From contig CAJFEW010000007.1 in the NCBI GenBank assembly GCA_904374805.1, positions 1 to 42,741 of the forward strand: 42,741 bases of DNA, written 5' to 3'. A model generated the notes under the pieces. That model made no database searches. It was not told the origin of the DNA and was given only the letters and a program-made list of their open reading frames with translations. Source of the DNA: an uncultured Neglectibacter sp. (GTDB lineage Bacteria > Bacillota > Clostridia > Oscillospirales > Acutalibacteraceae). Position 1 is the first letter of the stretch. The number at the start of each line of letters is the position of its first letter. Below are positions 1 through 11,908 of this stretch, piece by piece. The position numbers and the translations under genes are program-made.

Positions 1-714
1 CTCCACACGGCCAGTAGCCACGGTGCCACGGCCAGTGATGGTGAACACGTCCTCAACGGGCATCAGGAAGGGCAGGTCGTCGTTACGAGCAGGAGTGGGG
101 ATATACTCGTCAACAGCGTCCATGAGTTCCAGAATGCACTTGTACTCGGGAGCGTTGATGTCGGTGGAAGAGCTCTCCAGAGCAGCCAGAGCGGAACCCT
201 TGATGATGGGGGTGTCGTCGCCGGGGAACTCGTACTCGTTCAGCAGATCGCGGATTTCCATCTCGACCAGCTCCAGCAGTTCGGGATCGTCCACCTGGTC
301 GCACTTGTTCATGAACACAACGATATAGGGCACGCCCACCTGACGGGACAGCAGGATGTGCTCGCGAGTCTGAGGCATGGGGCCGTCAGCAGCAGACACA
401 ACCAGGATAGCGCCGTCCATCTGAGCAGCACCGGTGATCATGTTCTTCACGTAGTCAGCGTGACCGGGGCAGTCCACGTGAGCGTAGTGACGCTTGTCGG
501 TCTCGTACTCAACGTGAGCAGTGTTGATGGTGATGCCGCGCTCCCGCTCTTCGGGGGCCTTATCGATGTTGGCGTAGTCCATGAACTGAGCGTCGCCCTT
601 CATGGCCAGAACCTTGGTGATAGCAGCGGTCAGAGTGGTCTTACCGTGGTCAACGTGGCCAATGGTGCCAATGTTAACGTGCGGTTTAGTTCTTTCGAAT
701 TTTTCCTTTGCCAT
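1..714 (-). CDS. tuf: Elongation factor Tu, N-terminal 238 residues (runs off left edge)
   Basis: GTPase that carries aminoacyl-tRNA to the ribosome. The translation starts [20 protein letters not shown] and shows all G-domain motifs: P-loop GHVDHGKT, switch [21 protein letters not shown] and NKCD. About 60 percent of the usual ~395-400 residues is present; domain 3 and part of domain 2 lie outside the window. The ATG at 714-712 follows an AAAGGAGG Shine-Dalgarno at a normal distance. It is the last visible gene of rpsL-rpsG-fusA-tuf, 97 bp after fusA, and seems to have an extra promoter of its own in that gap. Confidence 0.97.
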   Translation of the reverse strand, partial: MAKEKFERTKPHVNIGTIGHVDHGKTTLTAAITKVLAMKGDAQFMDYANIDKAPEERERGITINTAHVEYETDKRHYAHVDCPGHADYVKNMITGAAQMDGAILVVSAADGPMPQTREHILLSRQVGVPYIVVFMNKCDQVDDPELLELVEMEIRDLLNEYEFPGDDTPIIKGSALAALESSSTDINAPEYKCILELMDAVDEYIPTPARNDDLPFLMPVEDVFTITGRGTVATGRVE

Positions 715-768
715 TGGGATTTCCTCCTTTAACTTGCAAGAAAAGATTATTCCGGCTTTATATGCTCC

Positions 769-797
769 ATTTTACCAACAAAGCATAGAAAAAGCAA
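769..797 (-). promoter_or_regulatory. Candidate sigma-A promoter of tuf
   Basis: On the minus strand a -35 TTGCTT (797-792) and -10 TAAAAT (774-769) are 17 bp apart, with an extended TGG before the -10. It lies between the fusA stop and the tuf ribosome binding site, so tuf could be made in excess of the rest of the str operon. Read from sequence only. Confidence 0.5.
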
Positions 798-811
798 GTG
801 GAATTTAACAC

Positions 812-2908
812 TTATTCAGACTTTTTGCCCCGCTCAGAGATGATCTTCTCAGAAATGTTCTTGGGCACTTCCGCATAGTGGGCAGGCTCCATGGTGTACT
901 GGCCACGACCCTGGGTCTTGGACCGCATGTCGGTGGCGTAACCGAACATTTCGGACAGCGGAACTTCGGCGTTGACCTGCTGGGCGCCGGGGATGGCGTC
1001 CATGCCCAGGATCATGCCGCGACGGGAGTTCAGGTCGCCGATAACGTCGCCCATGTACTCCTCGGGAGTGATGACGGTAACCTTCATGATGGGCTCCATC
1101 AGCACGGGATCGGCCTTGCGCATAGCCTCTTTGAAGGCCATAGAACCAGCGATCTTAAATGCCATTTCAGAGGAGTCCACTTCGTGGTAAGAGCCGTCGT
1201 ACAGGGTGACCTTCACATCCACTACGTTGTAGCCAGCCAGCACACCGGAGAGCATAGCACCCTGGATACCCTGGTCAACAGCGGGAATATATTCCTTCGG
1301 GATGGCGCCGCCAACCACAGCGTTGACAAACTCGTAACCCTTGCCGGGGTTGGGCTCGACACGAATCTTAACATGACCGTACTGGCCCTTACCACCGGAC
1401 TGACGGGCATACTTGGTGTCCACGTCAGCGTTCTTACGGATGGTCTCCTTGTAAGCAACCTGAGGCTTACCAACATTGGCTTCCACCTTGAACTCACGCA
1501 GCAGGCGGTCCACGATGATTTCCAGATGCAGCTCACCCATGCCAGCGATAATGGTCTGGCCGGTCTCCTCATCGGTATAAGCCTTGAAGGTGGGATCCTC
1601 TTCTGCCAGCTTTGCCAGTGCAATGCCCATCTTTTCCTGGCCGGCCTTGGTCTTGGGCTCAATGGCCACGCGGATAACGGGATCCGGGAACTCCATGGAC
1701 TCCAGAATGATGGGGTGCTTCTCGTCGCACAGGGTATCACCGGTGGTGGTGTTTTTCAGGCCCACAGCTGCGGCAATGTCGCCAGCATACACCCGGTCGA
1801 TATCCTTCCGGTCATTGGCGTGCATCTGCACAATACGGCCCATGCGCTCGTTGTTGTCCTTTACAGAGTTGTACACCGTGGAACCGGCCTCGATGGTACC
1901 GGAGTACACACGGAAGAAGCACAACTTGCCCACAAAGGGGTCGGTAGCAATCTTGAAAGCCAGAGCTGCGAAAGGCTCGTCATCAGAAGAGTGACGAACT
2001 TCCTCTTCCCCGGTCTCAGGATTGGTGCCCTTGATGGGGGGAACGTCCGTAGGAGCGGGCATATAATCCACGATGGCGTCCAGCAACTTCTGAACACCCT
2101 TGTTCTTGTAAGAAGTGCCGCAGCACACGGGAACCATGTGGTTGGCAATGGTGGACTTACGAATGCAGCGCTTGATCTCGGAAATGGACAGCTCTTCACC
2201 GGACAGGTACTTATCCATCAAGTCATCGTCCAGCTCGGCAACGTGCTCGATCATTTCCGTATGATACTTCTCAGCCTGCTCCTTCATATCCTCAGGGATA
2301 TCTTCGCAGCGGATATCCTTGCCCAGATCGTCGTAGTAGACGTAGGCCTTCATCTCCACCAGGTCGATAATGCCCTTGAAGGTGTCCTCACTGCCGATAG
2401 GCAGCTGAATCGGAACAGCATTACACTTCAAACGGTCCTTCATCATCTGGACAACGCGATAGAAATCGGCGCCCATAATGTCCATCTTATTCACGTAGGC
2501 CATGCGGGGAACCTTATACTCCTCCGCCTGACGCCACACAGTCTCGGACTGGGGCTCAACACCGCCCTTGGCACAGAACACGGTGACAGAACCATCCAAC
2601 ACACGCAGAGAACGCTCCACTTCCACGGTGAAGTCCACGTGTCCGGGAGTGTCAATGATGTTGATACGGTTCAGCTTGCCGTTGTGATCCGGCCAAAAGC
2701 AAGTGGTTGCGGCAGAGGTGATGGTGATGCCGCGCTCCTGCTCCTGGACCATCCAGTCCATGGTAGCGGCACCTTCATGCACCTCACCGATCTTGTAGTT
2801 TACGCCTGTATAATACAGGATACGCTCGGTCGTAGTGGTTTTACCGGCATCGATGTGGGCCATGATGCCGATGTTTCTGGTTAATTCGAGTGGTACCTGC
2901 CTGGCCAT
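812..2908 (-). CDS. fusA: Elongation factor G
   Basis: Translocase GTPase of the ribosome, 698 residues, full length for EF-G. G-domain motifs are clear: [15 protein letters not shown] near the N-terminus, [22 protein letters not shown] and NKMD. Domain IV and V sequence follows ([40 protein letters not shown]). The ATG at 2908 has an AAGGAGG Shine-Dalgarno about 7 nt upstream. It sits 18 bp after rpsG and is cotranscribed with it. There is no sign of the truncated or duplicated FusA2 type. A 668-codon open frame on the other strand is a codon-bias shadow. Confidence 0.98.
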   Translation of the reverse strand: MARQVPLELTRNIGIMAHIDAGKTTTTERILYYTGVNYKIGEVHEGAATMDWMVQEQERGITITSAATTCFWPDHNGKLNRINIIDTPGHVDFTVEVERSLRVLDGSVTVFCAKGGVEPQSETVWRQAEEYKVPRMAYVNKMDIMGADFYRVVQMMKDRLKCNAVPIQLPIGSEDTFKGIIDLVEMKAYVYYDDLGKDIRCEDIPEDMKEQAEKYHTEMIEHVAELDDDLMDKYLSGEELSISEIKRCIRKSTIANHMVPVCCGTSYKNKGVQKLLDAIVDYMPAPTDVPPIKGTNPETGEEEVRHSSDDEPFAALAFKIATDPFVGKLCFFRVYSGTIEAGSTVYNSVKDNNERMGRIVQMHANDRKDIDRVYAGDIAAAVGLKNTTTGDTLCDEKHPIILESMEFPDPVIRVAIEPKTKAGQEKMGIALAKLAEEDPTFKAYTDEETGQTIIAGMGELHLEIIVDRLLREFKVEANVGKPQVAYKETIRKNADVDTKYARQSGGKGQYGHVKIRVEPNPGKGYEFVNAVVGGAIPKEYIPAVDQGIQGAMLSGVLAGYNVVDVKVTLYDGSYHEVDSSEMAFKIAGSMAFKEAMRKADPVLMEPIMKVTVITPEEYMGDVIGDLNSRRGMILGMDAIPGAQQVNAEVPLSEMFGYATDMRSKTQGRGQYTMEPAHYAEVPKNISEKIISERGKKSE

Positions 2909-2926
2909 AAATTCCTCCTTAATACC

Positions 2927-3397
2927 TTACCATCTGTAATGAGCGAAGGCGCGGTTGGCCTCGGCCATCTTGTGCGTATCTTCGCGCTTCTTGGCGGCGC
3001 CACCGGCGCCGTTGACAGCGTCCAGAATCTCACCGGCCAGTCTTTCCTTCATGGTACGCTCAGAACGATTTCTGGAGTAGGCGGTGAGCCAGCGCAGGCC
3101 CAGGGTCTGACGCCGCTCGGGACGGACCTCCATGGGCACCTGATAGGTGGAACCGCCAACACGGCGAGCCTTAACCTCCAGGCTGGGCATCACGTTCTCC
3201 ATAGCCTGCTCGAACACCTCCAGGGGCTCCTTGCCGGTCTTCTCCTGCACGATTTCGAAAGCACCGTACACGATCTTCTGGGCAACGCCCTTCTTGCCGT
3301 CCAGCATCACGCTGTTGATCAGACGGGTGACGAGCTTAGAATTATACATAGGATCGGGCAAAACATCGCGCTTTGCCACATTGCCTCTTCTTGGCAT
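2927..3397 (-). CDS. rpsG: 30S ribosomal protein S7
   Basis: Primary 16S rRNA-binding protein that nucleates the 30S head. The product is 156 residues, the standard bacterial length, starting [20 protein letters not shown]. The open frame extends 16 codons further upstream, but the ATG at 3397 has GAAGGAGGG 6-7 nt upstream and the conserved MPRRG start, so it is chosen. A 178-bp gap separates it from rpsL. That gap contains short hairpins and no convincing promoter. S7 often autoregulates its operon, and the gap could hold such a site (inference). Confidence 0.97.
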   Translation of the reverse strand: MPRRGNVAKRDVLPDPMYNSKLVTRLINSVMLDGKKGVAQKIVYGAFEIVQEKTGKEPLEVFEQAMENVMPSLEVKARRVGGSTYQVPMEVRPERRQTLGLRWLTAYSRNRSERTMKERLAGEILDAVNGAGGAAKKREDTHKMAEANRAFAHYRW

Positions 3398-3575
3398 GAT
3401 CTTCCCTCCTTCATAAAATGAATTCATCGGTACTCGAAAGCACAAAACTCCCGCTGGCCAAATTGGGCAAGTTACCCGACCCTTGAGGGGATCTATAGTA
3501 AAATGCCAAACCCACGCGCGAAACGTGGCTAGCCATACGAATTCTGTCTAACGATGGAAGAAGCAGGGGCTCTGC

Positions 3576-4001
3576 TTACTTCTTAGCGCCGGCCTTGGGC
3601 CGCTTGGCGCCATACTTGGAACGGGCCTGCATACGCTTGGCCACGCCCTGCGCGTCCAGGGTGCCGCGAATGATGTGATACCGTACACCAGGCAGGTCGC
3701 GCACACGGCCGCCACGGATCATCACCACGCTGTGCTCCTGCAGGTTGTGTCCCACACCGGGGATGTAGGCCGTCACCTCAATGCCGTTGGAAAGCCGAAC
3801 TCTGGCAATTTTACGCAGAGCGGAGTTGGGCTTCTTGGGGGTCTGAGTCTTAACGGTCGTGCACACACCACGCTTCTGGGGGGAGTCCTGGTCGATGGCG
3901 GTTCTCTTCTTGGAGTTCCAGCCTTTGAGCAGAGCCGGAGCCTTGCTCTTCTTCTCGGCAACAGAACGCCCATTGTTGATGAGCTGATTAAAGGTTGGCA
4001 T
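3576..4001 (-). CDS. rpsL: 30S ribosomal protein S12
   Basis: Decoding-centre protein of the small subunit, 141 residues, the longer Firmicutes form. It contains [20 protein letters not shown] and [18 protein letters not shown]. Lys56 (the E. coli K42/K43 region) is present. The position equivalent to E. coli Lys87/88, usually Lys, is Arg101 (codon CGC) in this gene, a substitution linked to streptomycin resistance elsewhere. The ATG has AGGAGG 6-7 nt upstream. It is first in its operon, about 200 nt after a consensus promoter. Confidence 0.97.
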   Translation of the reverse strand: MPTFNQLINNGRSVAEKKSKAPALLKGWNSKKRTAIDQDSPQKRGVCTTVKTQTPKKPNSALRKIARVRLSNGIEVTAYIPGVGHNLQEHSVVMIRGGRVRDLPGVRYHIIRGTLDAQGVAKRMQARSKYGAKRPKAGAKK

Positions 4002-4081
4002 ATTGCACCTCCTTACAAAAAATAGTTGTATCTATGTGCTGGCCCGAGGGCCTTGGCACCTCACACATGGAACGGGTTTCC

Positions 4082-4118
4082 AAAACAGGAAGCGCCCCAG
4101 GGAGACTCCCCGGAGCGC
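4082..4118 (-). terminator. Hairpin terminator between rpoC and rpsL, inside the rpsL leader
   Basis: On the minus strand arms at 4118-4112 and 4098-4092 (GCGCTCC with GGGGCGC, one G-U pair) enclose a second GC-rich stem. TTCCTGTTTT follows at 4091-4082. It probably ends rpoBC transcripts. Because the rpsL promoter at 4210-4239 is upstream of it, it also lies in the str-operon leader and could act as an attenuator. Confidence 0.6.
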
Positions 4119-4209
4119 GGTTTTCCTATTTTTCACAGAAAAATCAACCAATCCCTGCTGCTCTTTGGCAGGAAAGGGCAGAATTCACCCGAAAACCGCT
4201 CAGTTGCTT

Positions 4210-4239
4210 ATTATAGCACCTAGTTCTCGGTCTTGTCAA
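4210..4239 (-). promoter_or_regulatory. Consensus sigma-A promoter of rpsL-rpsG-fusA
   Basis: A perfect -35 TTGACA (4239-4234) and perfect -10 TATAAT (4215-4210) are 18 bp apart, with TGC before the -10. The promoter starts 19 bp after the rpoC stop and predicts a leader of about 200 nt before rpsL. It is among the best promoter matches in the window. Confidence 0.8.
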
Positions 4240-4257
4240 GAGAAAAACTGACGCTTT

Positions 4258-7200
4258 TTATGCGCCCTCTTCCTCTAAAAGGTTGTCTTTTTCCTCTTCT
4301 TCCTGGAATTCTACATCCTGGTCCAAGGCTTCTTCTCCAGCCTCTTCCACAAACTCATCATCAGAGGCGGGCGTCAGCGTCTCGGTGTCGTCTCCCTCGG
4401 TGGGGCCGTCGTCTTCCGGACCACCGACAGGCTCGATCTCCACATCGCTGTAGCACTGCATGCCGGTACCGGCGGGAACCAGTTTGCCGATGATCACGTT
4501 TTCCTTCAGACCAATCAGGTGGTCCACCTTGCCCTTGATGGCGGCGTCGGTGAGCACGCGGGTGGTCTCCTGGAAAGAGGCGGCAGACAGGAAGGAGTCC
4601 GTTGCCAAAGAGGCCTTGGTGATACCCAGCAAAATGGGCGTGTAGGTGGCCTCCTGCAGTTCCGTCTCCCCGTTGGCAATGCGCTCCCGGATGGCCTCGT
4701 TGGCGCTGAGAACCTCGTTCTTATCCGCCAAGGAGCTGACCAGCAAACCGGTATCCCCTGCGTCGTCGATGCGAACCTTGCGAAGCATCTGGCGCACAAT
4801 GATCTCGATGTGCTTGTCGTTGATATCCACGCCCTGCATCCGGTACACACGCTGCACTTCCTGAATCAGGTAGTCCTGCACTTCCTGGGTGCCGCTGATT
4901 GCCAGCACGTCGTGGGGATTAACGGAGCCTTCCGTAATGCGCTTGCCACGCTTGATATATTCGCCCTCTTTCACCGTCAGACGGCTGCCAAAGGGAATCA
5001 GGTAGGAACGGGAGTCGCCTGTCTCTTCGTTGGTAACCACCACATGACGGTTCTTTTTGATCTCCTGGAAGGCGACCTTGCCGTCAATTTCGTTGATGAT
5101 GGCCACGTGCTTGGGCTTGCGGCCCTCAAACAGTTCCTCCACGCGGGGAAGACCCTGGGTGATATCTTCCGCACTGGCAACACCGCCGGTGTGGAAGGTA
5201 CGCATGGTCAGCTGGGTGCCTGGCTCGCCGATGGACTGGGCTGCGATAATACCCACAGCTTCGCCCACGGTGACAGCCTTGCCGTTGGCCAGAGAGGCGC
5301 CGTAGCACTTGCGGCACACACCGTTCTTGGCGCGGCAGTTAAGCACGGAGCGAATCTTAATGCGTTCCACACCGCGGCTGGTGATCAGCTCGGCATCGCT
5401 GTCGTCCATGAGCTTGTCTTTGGAGACCAGCACCGTGCCGTCTTCGTCGCAGAAATCCTCCACCAGGTAACGGCCGATCAAGCGCTCCTTCAAGGGCTCA
5501 ATGGACTCGGGTCCTGCGGTGATCTCGAAGACCTCTAGGCCTTCGGTAGTGCCGCAATCGTCCTCCAGGATGATGACTTCCTGGGAGACGTCCACCAGAC
5601 GGCGGGTCAGATAACCGGAGTCCGCTGTACGCAGAGCGGTATCCGCCAAGCCCTTCCGGGCGCCACGGGAGGAGATGAAGTATTCCATAATGTTCAAGCC
5701 TTCACGGTAGTTGGCTCGAATGGGAATTTCAATGGTTTTACCGGATGTGTTGGCAATCAAGCCGCGCATACCGGCCAGCTGCCGGATCTGGCTCATACTG
5801 CCTCGAGCACCGGAGTCAGCCATCATATAAATGGGATTGTACCGGTCCAACCCTTTTTGCAGGGCGTCGGTCACATCGTTGGTGGCCTTCTCCCAGGTGC
5901 GCAGCACCGCGTTGTAGCGTTCAGCCTCCGACAGGAAGCCCTCTGCATATTCGGCGCGGATTTCGTCGATCTCTTTCTCGGCAGCGGCCAAAATATCCTT
6001 CTTGGAGCCGGGAATCGTGGCGTCGCACACAGCCACGGTAATGCCGCTGATAGTGGAATACTTATAGCCCTGGGCCTTGATTTCATCCAACACCTCGGCG
6101 GTGTGCTCCGTGCCGTGCACTTTGATGCACCGGTCGATGATCTGGCCCAGCTGCTTCTTGCCCACCAGGAAGTCCACCTCAAATTTCAGGGCTTCTTCCG
6201 GTGTGGAGCGATCCACATACCCCAAATCCTGGGGGATGGGACGGTTGAAGATCATACGGCCCATGGTGGTCTCCACCAAGCCGGTGACTGTGGTACCGTT
6301 AAACTCCACGGAGCGGCGGACCTTGATCTTGGCGTGCAGGGTAATGGCTTTGGCGTCGTAGGCCATCATGGCCTCGTCCATGTTTCGGAAAACTTTGCCT
6401 TCGCCCTTCTCCCCGTCCTTATCCAACGTCAAGTAGTAAGATCCCAGCACCATGTCCTGGGTGGGCACGGTGACAGGGCGGCCGTCGGAAGGCTTTAACA
6501 AGTTGTTGGCAGCCAGCATCAAGAAGCGGGCTTCCGCCTGAGCCTCTGCGCTCAGAGGCACGTGCACGGCCATCTGGTCGCCGTCAAAGTCTGCGTTGTA
6601 AGCAGTACACACCAGGGGGTGCAGCTTCAGGGCGCGGCCCTCCACCAGCACGGGCTCGAAAGCCTGAATGCCCAAACGGTGCAGGGTGGGCGCGCGGTTC
6701 AGCAGAACCGGGTGGTTTTTGATGACCACTTCCAGGGCGTCCCACACCTCGGGCTTGGCCCGTTCCACAGACTTGCGGGCAGCCTTGATGTTGCCCACCG
6801 CACCGGTTTCCACCAGGCGCTTCATCACAAAGGGTTTAAACAGTTCCAGGGCCATCTCCTTGGGCAGGCCGCACTGGTACATCTTCAGTTCGGGACCTAC
6901 CACGATCACGGAACGGCCGGAATAGTCCACGCGCTTGCCCAGCAGGTTCTGACGGAACCGGCCCTGCTTGCCCTTGAGCATATCGCTCAAAGACTTCAAG
7001 GGGCGGTTGTTGGGGCCGGTGACAGGACGGCCACGGCGGCCGTTGTCAATCAAGGCGTCCACGGCCTCCTGGAGCATACGCTTCTCATTGCGGACGATGA
7101 TGTCCGGGGCGCCCAGCTCCAACAGCCGCTTGAGACGGTTATTCCGGTTGATCACCCGGCGGTACAAGTCGTTCAAATCGCTGGTGGCGAAACGGCCGCC

Positions 7201-7935
7201 GTCCAGCTGAACCATGGGGCGAATGTCGGGGGGGCACACCGGAACTGCGTCCAGAATCATCCACTCAGGACGGTTGCCGGAAATGCGGAAGGCCTCCACC
7301 ACTTCCAGGCGCTTGAGGATGCGCACCCGCTTCTGGCCGGAAGCGGTCTCCAACTCTTCTTTCAGCTCCTGGCTGGTCTTTTCCACATCGATCTCTTCCA
7401 GCAGCTTCTTAATGGCTTCGGCGCCCATGCCTGCCTCGAAATCATCCTCGTATTTTTCTTTCAAATCCCGGTACTCTTTTTCCGTGAGGGTCTGCATTTT
7501 GGAGAGCTCCCGCACAGTGCCCGGATTGGTGACAATGTACATGGAGAAGTACAGCACCCGCTCCAGCACACGGGGAGAAATGTCCAGGATCAAGCCCAAA
7601 CGGGAGGGAATGCCCTTGAAGTACCAAATGTGGGACACGGGGGCGGCCAGCTCAATATGGCCCATGCGCTCCCGGCGCACCTTGCTGCGGGTGACCTCCA
7701 CACCGCAGCGGTCGCAGATCTTCCCCTTGTAGCGAATGCGCTTGTACTTGCCGCAGTGGCACTCCCAGTCTTTGGTGGGCCCGAAAATCCGCTCGCAGAA
7801 CAGACCGTCCCGCTCCGGCTTCAAGGTGCGGTAGTTGATGGTTTCGGGCTTTTTTACCTCGCCATGGGACCACTCGCGGATCTGGTCGGGAGAAGCCAGG
7901 CCGATCTTGATCGATTCGAACGTGTTAAATTCCAT
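4258..7935 (-). CDS. rpoC: DNA-directed RNA polymerase subunit beta'
   Basis: Catalytic large subunit of RNA polymerase, 1225 residues. The N-terminal zinc ribbon has Cys pairs in [24 protein letters not shown]. The catalytic NADFDGD motif is at residues 447-453 and supplies three Mg2+-binding Asp. The second zinc site is [15 protein letters not shown]. The C-terminus is a long acidic tail rich in Glu and Asp. It starts 21 bp after rpoB behind a GGGAG Shine-Dalgarno and is cotranscribed with it. The length fits Firmicutes beta' without the large proteobacterial insertions. Confidence 0.98.
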   Translation of the reverse strand: MEFNTFESIKIGLASPDQIREWSHGEVKKPETINYRTLKPERDGLFCERIFGPTKDWECHCGKYKRIRYKGKICDRCGVEVTRSKVRRERMGHIELAAPVSHIWYFKGIPSRLGLILDISPRVLERVLYFSMYIVTNPGTVRELSKMQTLTEKEYRDLKEKYEDDFEAGMGAEAIKKLLEEIDVEKTSQELKEELETASGQKRVRILKRLEVVEAFRISGNRPEWMILDAVPVCPPDIRPMVQLDGGRFATSDLNDLYRRVINRNNRLKRLLELGAPDIIVRNEKRMLQEAVDALIDNGRRGRPVTGPNNRPLKSLSDMLKGKQGRFRQNLLGKRVDYSGRSVIVVGPELKMYQCGLPKEMALELFKPFVMKRLVETGAVGNIKAARKSVERAKPEVWDALEVVIKNHPVLLNRAPTLHRLGIQAFEPVLVEGRALKLHPLVCTAYNADFDGDQMAVHVPLSAEAQAEARFLMLAANNLLKPSDGRPVTVPTQDMVLGSYYLTLDKDGEKGEGKVFRNMDEAMMAYDAKAITLHAKIKVRRSVEFNGTTVTGLVETTMGRMIFNRPIPQDLGYVDRSTPEEALKFEVDFLVGKKQLGQIIDRCIKVHGTEHTAEVLDEIKAQGYKYSTISGITVAVCDATIPGSKKDILAAAEKEIDEIRAEYAEGFLSEAERYNAVLRTWEKATNDVTDALQKGLDRYNPIYMMADSGARGSMSQIRQLAGMRGLIANTSGKTIEIPIRANYREGLNIMEYFISSRGARKGLADTALRTADSGYLTRRLVDVSQEVIILEDDCGTTEGLEVFEITAGPESIEPLKERLIGRYLVEDFCDEDGTVLVSKDKLMDDSDAELITSRGVERIKIRSVLNCRAKNGVCRKCYGASLANGKAVTVGEAVGIIAAQSIGEPGTQLTMRTFHTGGVASAEDITQGLPRVEELFEGRKPKHVAIINEIDGKVAFQEIKKNRHVVVTNEETGDSRSYLIPFGSRLTVKEGEYIKRGKRITEGSVNPHDVLAISGTQEVQDYLIQEVQRVYRMQGVDINDKHIEIIVRQMLRKVRIDDAGDTGLLVSSLADKNEVLSANEAIRERIANGETELQEATYTPILLGITKASLATDSFLSAASFQETTRVLTDAAIKGKVDHLIGLKENVIIGKLVPAGTGMQCYSDVEIEPVGGPEDDGPTEGDDTETLTPASDDEFVEEAGEEALDQDVEFQEEEEKDNLLEEEGA

Positions 7936-7956
7936 ATCTGTGTTTCTCCCTTCTGA

Positions 7957-10900
7957 TTAAAGCAAGTCGTCATCGCCGTCGTCAAAGCTGAAATCGTCGT
8001 CTGTATAGCTGTCGCGTTCCTCTTCCAGCAGAGGTTCGCCGTTTTCATCCTCCATGGAGTAGCCTTCCAAGTCGTCGGCCACACTTTGCTCCTCAAAATG
8101 GCGGAAGCCCATATCGTCGTCATCGTCAAAGTTCTGCTTCAGGTCAATCTCCTGATTGTCCTTATCCAAAACCTTCACATCCAGACCCAGAGACTGGAGT
8201 TCCTTGATGAGCACCTTAAAGGACTCGGGAATGCCGGGCTTGGGAATGTTCTGCCCCTTTACAATGGCTTCGTACGTCTTCACACGGCCCACCACGTCGT
8301 CAGACTTCACCGTCAGGATTTCCTGCAGGGTGTAGGCGGCGCCGTAGGCTTCCAGGGCCCACACTTCCATCTCGCCGAAACGCTGGCCGCCAAACTGTGC
8401 CTTGCCGCCCAGAGGCTGCTGGGTGACCAATGAGTAGGGGCCGGTGGAACGGGCGTGGATCTTATCGTCCACCAGGTGATGAAGCTTCAGGTAGTACATA
8501 TAGCCCACTGTGACCGGGTTGTCAAAGTACTCGCCGGTACGGCCGTCCCGGAGCCAGAACTTGCCGTCCTCGTTGAGGCCGCCCATGCGGAAGCACTCCC
8601 GGATGTCCGCCTCGTGAGCGCCGTCGAAAACAGGGGTCATAATCTTCCAGCCCAGGGCTTTGGCAGCCATGCCCAAGTGCACTTCCAGCACCTGTCCGAT
8701 GTTCATACGGGAGGGCACGCCCAGGGGGTTCAGCACAATGTCCAGGGGGGTGCCGTCGGGCAGGAAGGGCATCTCCTCCTCCGGCAGAATCCGGGACACA
8801 ACGCCCTTGTTGCCGTGGCGGCCTGCCATCTTATCGCCCACGGAGATCTTCCGCTTCTGGGCAATGTAGCAGCGCACCACTTTGTTGACGCCGGGGGAAA
8901 GCTCGTCGCGGCTGTTCTCCCGGGTGAAGACCTTCACGTCCACCACCACGCCGTACTCGCCGTGGGGAACCCGCAGAGAGGTATCCCGAACCTCTCGGGC
9001 CTTTTCACCGAAGATGGCCCGCAGCAAACGCTCTTCCGCCGTGAGTTCCGTCTCGCCCTTGGGCGTAACCTTGCCCACCAGGATATCGCCGGCACGCACG
9101 TCGGCGCCCACCCGGATAATGCCCCGGTCATCCAAATCCCGCAGCAGTTCCTCGTTGACATTGGGAATATCCCGAGTGATCTCTTCCGGCCCCAGTTTGG
9201 TGTCCCGGGCCTCCATCTCATACTCCTCGATGTGAATGGAGGTGTACACATCGTTGCGCACAATTTTTTCGTTCAAAAGAACGGCGTCCTCGTAGTTATA
9301 GCCTTCCCAGGTCATGAAGCCGATCAGGGCGTTTTTGCCCAAGCTGATCTCGCCGTTTTTGATGCCGGGACCGTCGGCGATCACATCGCCCTCTTCCACC
9401 CGGTCGCCTACGGACACAACAGGAACCTGGTTGATGCAGGTGCTGTGGTTGGAACGCATAAATTTGATGATTTCGTAGTCGTCGATATCTCCGTTGTCGG
9501 AGGTGACACGCACCAAGTTGGCGCTGACGGACTTGACCACGCCGCCCCGCTTTGCCAGCACGCACACGCCGGAGTCTACGCCGGCCTTGTACTCCATGCC
9601 GGTACCCACAATGGGGCTTTCCGTGCGCAGCAGCGGCACAGCCTGCTTCTGCATGTTGGAGCCCATCAGAGCCCGGTTGGCGTCGTCGTTCTCCAGGAAG
9701 GGAATCATGGCGGTGGCCACAGAGACTACCATCCGGGGGCTGATGTCCATGAAGTCCACCTGAGAGGGCTCCACTTCCACGAACTCGTCCCGGTGACGGC
9801 CCACAACCTTGCTGTGCACAAAGTGGCCTTCCTCGTCCAACGGCTCGTTGGCCTGCGCCACAATGAAATCGTCCTCCACATCGGCGGTCATGTACACCAC
9901 TTCTTTGGTGACGATGCCGTTCTCCTTGTCCACCTTGCGGAAAGGCGCCTCAATAAAGCCGTATTCGTTAATACGGGCAAAGGTGGCCAAATAGGAAATC
10001 AAACCGATGTTGGGGCCTTCAGGCGTCTCAATGGGGCACATGCGTCCGTAGTGGGTGTAGTGTACGTCACGCACTTCGAAACTGGCCCGGTCCCGAGACA
10101 AACCGCCGGGTCCCAAAGCGGACAGACGGCGCTTGTGGGTCAGCTCTGCCAAGGGGTTGGTCTGGTCCATGAACTGGCTCAAGGGAGAGGAGCCGAAGAA
10201 CTCCTTGATAGCCGCCACCACAGGCCGGATATTGATCAGGCTGTGGGGAGTCAGCGTCTCCAGATCCTGAGCTTGCAGGGTCATGCGCTCCCGAATCACC
10301 CGCTCCAAGCGAGAGAAGCCGATGCGGAACTGGTTCTGCAGCAGCTCGCCAACAGAACGAATGCGCCGGTTGCCCAGGTGGTCAATGTCGTCGGTAGTGC
10401 CCAGGCCCACGGCCAGGCAGTTCATATAGTTGATGGAGGCAAAGATGTCGTCCACCGTAATATGGTTGGGGATCAGGTCGGCATGCCGGGCGATCAAAGC
10501 CTCTTTCAGCTCCGCCTCGCTCTGGGCGGTCTCCAGGATTTCCGCCAGCACCCGATAGCACACTCGCTCGTTGATCCCGCACTCGGCCTTGGCGTCAAAA
10601 TCCACATACTTTTGGATGTCCACCATGCCGTTGGAGATGATTTTCACTTCCTTCTCCCCTACGGTGACCACTGCCACCGTAACGCCGGCGTCGTCCATAG
10701 CGTCGGCCATCTCTTTGGTGACGGTCTGGCCTGCCTCCGCCATCAATTCGCCGGTAGAGGGGTTGGCCACAGGCTGGGCCAGCACCTGGCCTACCAGGCG
10801 GCCTTCCAGACGAAGCTTCTTGTTGTACTTATAGCGGCCTACGCGAGAGAGGTCGTACCGGCGGGGGTCAAAGAACAGGCCGTTGATGTGGGCCTGGGCG

Positions 10901-11664
10901 CTCTCGATGGTGGGAGGCTCGCTGGGGCGCAGCTTGCGGTAAATCTCAAACAGCGCCTCTTCCATGGTTTTACAGGTATCTTTCTCAATGGTGGCGCGCA
11001 TCCTATCGTCGTCCCCAAAGTAGTCCAAAATCTCCTGGTCGGTGCCCAGCCCCAGGCAGCGGATAAACACAGTGATGGGGATTTTCCGGTTTTTGTCGAT
11101 GCGCACATAGAACACGTCGTTCACATCGTTTTCGTACTCCAGCCAAGCGCCCCGGTTGGGGATGATGGTAGAGGAGAACAGCTCTTTGCCGGAGCGGTCG
11201 TAGTCCATTTTGTAATACACGCCGGGAGAGCGCACCAACTGGGAAACAATCACACGCTCGGCGCCGTTGATGACAAACGTGCCGCTGGCTGTCATCAAGG
11301 GAAAATCGCCCATGAAGACTTCCGATTCCTTAATCTCCCCTGTCTCCTTGTTGAGCAGGCGCGCAGTTACCCGAAGGGCCGCGGCGTAAGTGGCGTCTCG
11401 TTCCTTGCATTCGGACACGCTGTAATTGGGCTTGTCGTCAAGCTTATAGTCTACAAAATCGAGCACAAGGTTGTTGTTGAAGTCTGTAATGCCCGACACG
11501 TCCTTAAAAACCTCTTTCAGGCCCTCTGTCAGGAACCAGTTGTAAGAGTTTTTCTGGACCTCAATCAGGTTCGGCATTTTCAGGACTTCCTCGATTTTGC
11601 CAAAGCTCATCCGAGTATTCTTGCCCAATTGAACCGGTTTCACATTCACCATTGGCTCAGCCAC
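7957..11664 (-). CDS. rpoB: DNA-directed RNA polymerase subunit beta
   Basis: RNA polymerase beta subunit, 1235 residues. The rifampicin pocket reads [20 protein letters not shown], the ordinary Firmicutes sequence with Asp, His and Ser at the usual resistance positions, so no rifampicin resistance is predicted. Other landmarks are [17 protein letters not shown] and, near the C-terminus, [22 protein letters not shown]. The frame opens with GTG at 11664 (AAAGGA 5 nt upstream); an ATG four codons later at 11652 is the alternative. The C-terminus is very acidic. rplJ and rplL are not upstream; an Rrf2 gene is. Transcription starts from its own promoter at 11863-11891. Confidence 0.98.
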   Translation of the reverse strand: MAEPMVNVKPVQLGKNTRMSFGKIEEVLKMPNLIEVQKNSYNWFLTEGLKEVFKDVSGITDFNNNLVLDFVDYKLDDKPNYSVSECKERDATYAAALRVTARLLNKETGEIKESEVFMGDFPLMTASGTFVINGAERVIVSQLVRSPGVYYKMDYDRSGKELFSSTIIPNRGAWLEYENDVNDVFYVRIDKNRKIPITVFIRCLGLGTDQEILDYFGDDDRMRATIEKDTCKTMEEALFEIYRKLRPSEPPTIESAQAHINGLFFDPRRYDLSRVGRYKYNKKLRLEGRLVGQVLAQPVANPSTGELMAEAGQTVTKEMADAMDDAGVTVAVVTVGEKEVKIISNGMVDIQKYVDFDAKAECGINERVCYRVLAEILETAQSEAELKEALIARHADLIPNHITVDDIFASINYMNCLAVGLGTTDDIDHLGNRRIRSVGELLQNQFRIGFSRLERVIRERMTLQAQDLETLTPHSLINIRPVVAAIKEFFGSSPLSQFMDQTNPLAELTHKRRLSALGPGGLSRDRASFEVRDVHYTHYGRMCPIETPEGPNIGLISYLATFARINEYGFIEAPFRKVDKENGIVTKEVVYMTADVEDDFIVAQANEPLDEEGHFVHSKVVGRHRDEFVEVEPSQVDFMDISPRMVVSVATAMIPFLENDDANRALMGSNMQKQAVPLLRTESPIVGTGMEYKAGVDSGVCVLAKRGGVVKSVSANLVRVTSDNGDIDDYEIIKFMRSNHSTCINQVPVVSVGDRVEEGDVIADGPGIKNGEISLGKNALIGFMTWEGYNYEDAVLLNEKIVRNDVYTSIHIEEYEMEARDTKLGPEEITRDIPNVNEELLRDLDDRGIIRVGADVRAGDILVGKVTPKGETELTAEERLLRAIFGEKAREVRDTSLRVPHGEYGVVVDVKVFTRENSRDELSPGVNKVVRCYIAQKRKISVGDKMAGRHGNKGVVSRILPEEEMPFLPDGTPLDIVLNPLGVPSRMNIGQVLEVHLGMAAKALGWKIMTPVFDGAHEADIRECFRMGGLNEDGKFWLRDGRTGEYFDNPVTVGYMYYLKLHHLVDDKIHARSTGPYSLVTQQPLGGKAQFGGQRFGEMEVWALEAYGAAYTLQEILTVKSDDVVGRVKTYEAIVKGQNIPKPGIPESFKVLIKELQSLGLDVKVLDKDNQEIDLKQNFDDDDDMGFRHFEEQSVADDLEGYSMEDENGEPLLEEERDSYTDDDFSFDDGDDDLL

Positions 11665-11784
11665 TCCAATCCTTTGTTATTTTTCCTTTACGTCCGCGGG
11701 AGCCCCGCCCGGCTCATCTCCGCAGCACGTATCCCCCAGGTAGGAGCATTTTCCACAAAAAAACACATTTTTTCTGCAATACAC

Positions 11785-11813
11785 TTGATTCTTTCCAAAC
11801 CTTGTGCTATACT
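11785..11813 (+). promoter_or_regulatory. Plus-strand promoter inside the rpoB leader region
   Basis: TTGATT (11785-11790), 17 bp, then TATACT (11808-11813), with TGC before the -10. It points away from rpoB and toward the rpoB promoter. No plus-strand gene follows, only a strong terminator at 11909-11936. Confidence 0.4.
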
Positions 11814-11862
11814 TTACAAAAATGCGCCAGGGGTACTCCTACCCATGATGATGCAGTATAAT

Positions 11863-11891
11863 AGTATAGAACGAATTTCTTGCTTTGTCAA
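11863..11891 (-). promoter_or_regulatory. Sigma-A promoter of rpoB-rpoC
   Basis: -35 TTGACA (11891-11886), a 17-bp spacer, and -10 TATACT (11868-11863) on the minus strand. The predicted start near 11856 gives a leader of about 190 nt before rpoB. A 10-bp inverted repeat, CTTTACAAAA at 11812-11821 and TTTTGTAAAG at 11896-11905, brackets it and the opposing promoter. Confidence 0.7.
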
Positions 11892-11908
11892 GGGCTTTTG
11901 TAAAGTTT

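Noticed and set aside
3398-3575. Promoter or terminator between rpsL and rpsG
   Set aside because: Only short hairpins (for example AAGCAG/CTGCTT after the rpsL stop) and no paired -35/-10. The genes probably form one operon.
10080-10200. Possible rifampicin-resistance changes in RpoB
   Set aside because: Differences from E. coli are those normal in Firmicutes (Ala and Leu at known variable positions). The resistance hot-spot Asp, His and Ser are unchanged.
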